Below, piece by piece: positions 5,708 to 7,060 of a stretch of 7,060 nucleotides of DNA (its first letter is position 1; the number at the start of each line of letters is the position of its first letter). A model generated the notes under the pieces. That model searched no databases, had not been told where the DNA came from, and saw only the letters and a list, made by a program, of their open reading frames with translations. Source of the stretch: an uncultured Ruminococcus sp. (GTDB lineage Bacteria; Bacillota_A; Clostridia; Oscillospirales; Ruminococcaceae); contig CAMYYQ010000053.1 of assembly GCA_947303535.1 (NCBI GenBank), positions 1 to 7,060 of the forward strand, written 5' to 3'. Made by a program: the position numbers and the translations under genes.

Positions 5708-5782
5708 GGTCTTATATATTAATATAGGAGAGTATCGTTATTTTTTCTCCCAATTTAAACTTACATATATTCGGAGGTTTTT

Positions 5783-7060
5783 ATGAATTCATTTGACGAG
5801 GTTTTTGAGAAAGTAAAGAGCTACTGCCTTGAAAACGGTAAAATACCTGATATTGGTATGAAAACTTGGATAGATCCGCTTGTTCCCGTAAAGCTTGAGG
5901 GAACTGATGCTATTTTCAGCGTACAGACAGACTTCCAGAAGAATATTGTAATGCAGACATACGTATCTGTTCTGACTGAAGCTTTTCTCAACGTTGTCGG
6001 ACTTAACGTCAATATCGTCATCAATGTTGAATCAGATGAGCCTGAGACCATAAAAGTCCCTACAGATGCAGAGCTTGAGCAGAAGCACGCAGAGCTTGAA
6101 CAGTCATACAAATTTGCAAATTATGACTACACTTTCGATACATTCATTGAGGGACGTTCAAACGAATTTGCCCTTGCGTGCAGTAAATCAGTGGCTAAGA
6201 ACTGCGGTTCAAAGGCTGTTCCGGACTATAATCCGCTGTTCATCTACGGTCCTTCGGGAATGGGAAAAACTCACCTTATCACAGCTATCGCAAACGAGGT
6301 AAGAAAAAATCATCCTGATTTCAATATCGTTTATGTTACAAGCGAGACCTTCGGAAGTGACCTTGTAAGCGCACTCAACAAGAGCTCAATATCCGATTTC
6401 CACGACAAGTACAGAAATGCCGATATACTCCTCATCGACGATATCCAGTTCTTCTCGGGAAGAGAGCGTATGCAGGAAGAATTCTTCCACACCTTCTACA
6501 AGCTTCATCAGGAAGGCAAGCAGATCGTTATCACATCTGATAAGCCTCCAAAGGAGCTGCTCACACTTGAAGAGCGTCTCCGCACACGTTTCGAGGGCGG
6601 TCTTATCGCTGATATCTCAGCTCCTGACTATGAGACAAGACTTGCTATCATCAACAGAAAGTCAGAGCTCTTAGAGCTGAAAATGCCAAGCGAAGTCGCT
6701 GAATTCATGGCTAATCGCCTGAAATCAAACATCAGACAGCTTGAGGGCGCAGTTGTACGCCTCAAGGCTCTCAACCACTTCGCAGGAAGCCCCATCACTA
6801 TATCTATGGCTCAGAGCGTTATCCGCGACGTGCTCACAGATGAACAGCCTATACCGATCACTGTTGAAAAGATCATCTCTGAGGTATCCACAGTTTACGG
6901 CGTATCTCCCGATGATCTCCGTTCAAGCAAGCGTTCCGCACAGATCTCAACAGCACGTAAGGTGGCTATATATGTAGTCCGCGAGATCACACAGATGCCA
7001 CTTGCATCTATCGGTACCGAATTCGGCGGAAGAGACCATTCTACTATAGTTTACTCTGTT
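5783..7060 (+). CDS. dnaA: Chromosomal replication initiator DnaA (C-terminus beyond window)
   Basis: An AAA+ ATPase that binds origin boxes, oligomerises and opens the duplex for replication. 426 codons are visible, open to the right edge; relatives are about 440-460 residues, so only about 20 are missing. Domain I (about 1-83) includes the conserved Trp29. Domain II is short (about 84-112) and charged. Domain III shows Walker A GPSGMGKT (156-163), Walker B ILLIDD (215-220), sensor 1 ITSD (250-253), box VII RLRTRF (265-270, putative arginine finger R269) and sensor 2 NIRQLEGAV with R318. Domain IV begins about 355 and shows SSKRSAQ, whose Arg aligns with E. coli R399, and the signature FGGRDHST (D418, H419). 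The serine after the His replaces Thr435 of E. coli, a conservative change. The ATG at 5783 has GGAGG 5 nt upstream. It is transcribed rightward from the extended -10 promoter at 5702-5707. Confidence 0.98.
   Translation, partial: MNSFDEVFEKVKSYCLENGKIPDIGMKTWIDPLVPVKLEGTDAIFSVQTDFQKNIVMQTYVSVLTEAFLNVVGLNVNIVINVESDEPETIKVPTDAELEQKHAELEQSYKFANYDYTFDTFIEGRSNEFALACSKSVAKNCGSKAVPDYNPLFIYGPSGMGKTHLITAIANEVRKNHPDFNIVYVTSETFGSDLVSALNKSSISDFHDKYRNADILLIDDIQFFSGRERMQEEFFHTFYKLHQEGKQIVITSDKPPKELLTLEERLRTRFEGGLIADISAPDYETRLAIINRKSELLELKMPSEVAEFMANRLKSNIRQLEGAVVRLKALNHFAGSPITISMAQSVIRDVLTDEQPIPITVEKIISEVSTVYGVSPDDLRSSKRSAQISTARKVAIYVVREITQMPLASIGTEFGGRDHSTIVYSV

Larger units (their letters stand above)
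5225..5782. other. oriC: oriC intergenic region between rpmH and dnaA
   Basis: A 558-bp AT-rich stretch without a convincing gene, flanked by divergent rpmH and dnaA. This is the upstream part of the origin in Firmicutes. It contains, from left to right: the rpmH leader with two hairpins, the rpmH promoter, a featureless AT-rich segment (about 5375-5480), a DnaA-box-like cluster (5487-5691), the dnaA promoter (5679-5707), a 12-bp AT palindrome (5715-5726) and the dnaA Shine-Dalgarno sequence GGAGG (5773-5777). In Bacillus the origin is bipartite, with a second cluster and the unwinding element downstream of dnaA; that side is outside this window. Divergent gene orientation on both sides agrees with bidirectional replication from here. 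Confidence 0.88.

Noticed and set aside
5727..5750. GGAGA/TCTCC hairpin with a T-run in the dnaA leader, as a possible attenuator
   Set aside because: Only a 5-bp stem with a 14-nt loop, and the T-run lies within the loop rather than after the stem, so it does not form a terminator.
5821..6111. Minus-strand open frame antisense to the start of dnaA
   Set aside because: Ser/Thr-rich translation typical of the reverse complement of a real gene; dnaA in the other frame has clear domains throughout.
7022..7060. dnaA ending at the window edge as a possible truncated gene
   Set aside because: The frame is open to the last base and stops in the middle of the conserved domain IV motif, so it is cut by the window and not broken.

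Overview
The window is a chromosomal replication-origin region of a Gram-positive bacterium, most likely a member of the Clostridia close to Ruminococcus/Oscillospiraceae. Three things support this. The gene order mnmG-mnmE-jag(khpB)-yidC-yidD-rnpA-rpmH-oriC-dnaA is the classic Firmicutes origin arrangement. The protein sequences have a clostridial flavour: DnaA P-loop GPSGMGKT, MnmG motif [12 protein letters not shown], and YidC with Lys in place of the groove Arg. Shine-Dalgarno sequences are strong (GGAGG type) and two start codons are TTG. The genus is an inference from memory of family sequences, not a database match.

Left arm (1-5224), all on the minus strand and transcribed away from the origin. 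rpmH (L34) comes first and is driven by a consensus sigma-A promoter at 5331-5359. rnpA, yidD and yidC follow, joined by 4-bp stop/start overlaps, then jag/khpB 19 bp later, mnmE, and the 5' part of mnmG, which runs off the left edge. Two intrinsic terminators interrupt this series: one between rpmH and rnpA (5051-5082), the other between jag and mnmE (2087-2115). A near-consensus ParB-binding parS site (695-710) fills the 34-bp gap between mnmE and mnmG.

Origin (5225-5782). This 558-bp AT-rich intergenic stretch has no credible gene. It holds the rpmH promoter and leader with two hairpins, a cluster of DnaA-box-like octamers TTTC(A/C)ACA on both strands (5487-5691), one more canonical-looking box (TTATTCACT), and an extended -10 promoter for dnaA that overlaps the last box.

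Right arm (5783-7060), plus strand: dnaA, complete at its 5' end and cut by the window edge in the middle of the DNA-recognition motif of domain IV.

Together the window covers replication initiation (DnaA, oriC), segregation (parS), ribosome and RNase P biogenesis (L34, RnpA), membrane protein insertion (YidC, YidD), a global RNA-binding protein (KhpB/Jag) and tRNA wobble-uridine modification (MnmE/MnmG). I see no mobile element, CRISPR array, phage gene, tRNA or rRNA. No wholly new system is evident. The items most worth a second look are the parS site, the unconventional DnaA boxes, the two operon-internal terminators and the Arg/Gly-rich tail on KhpB.
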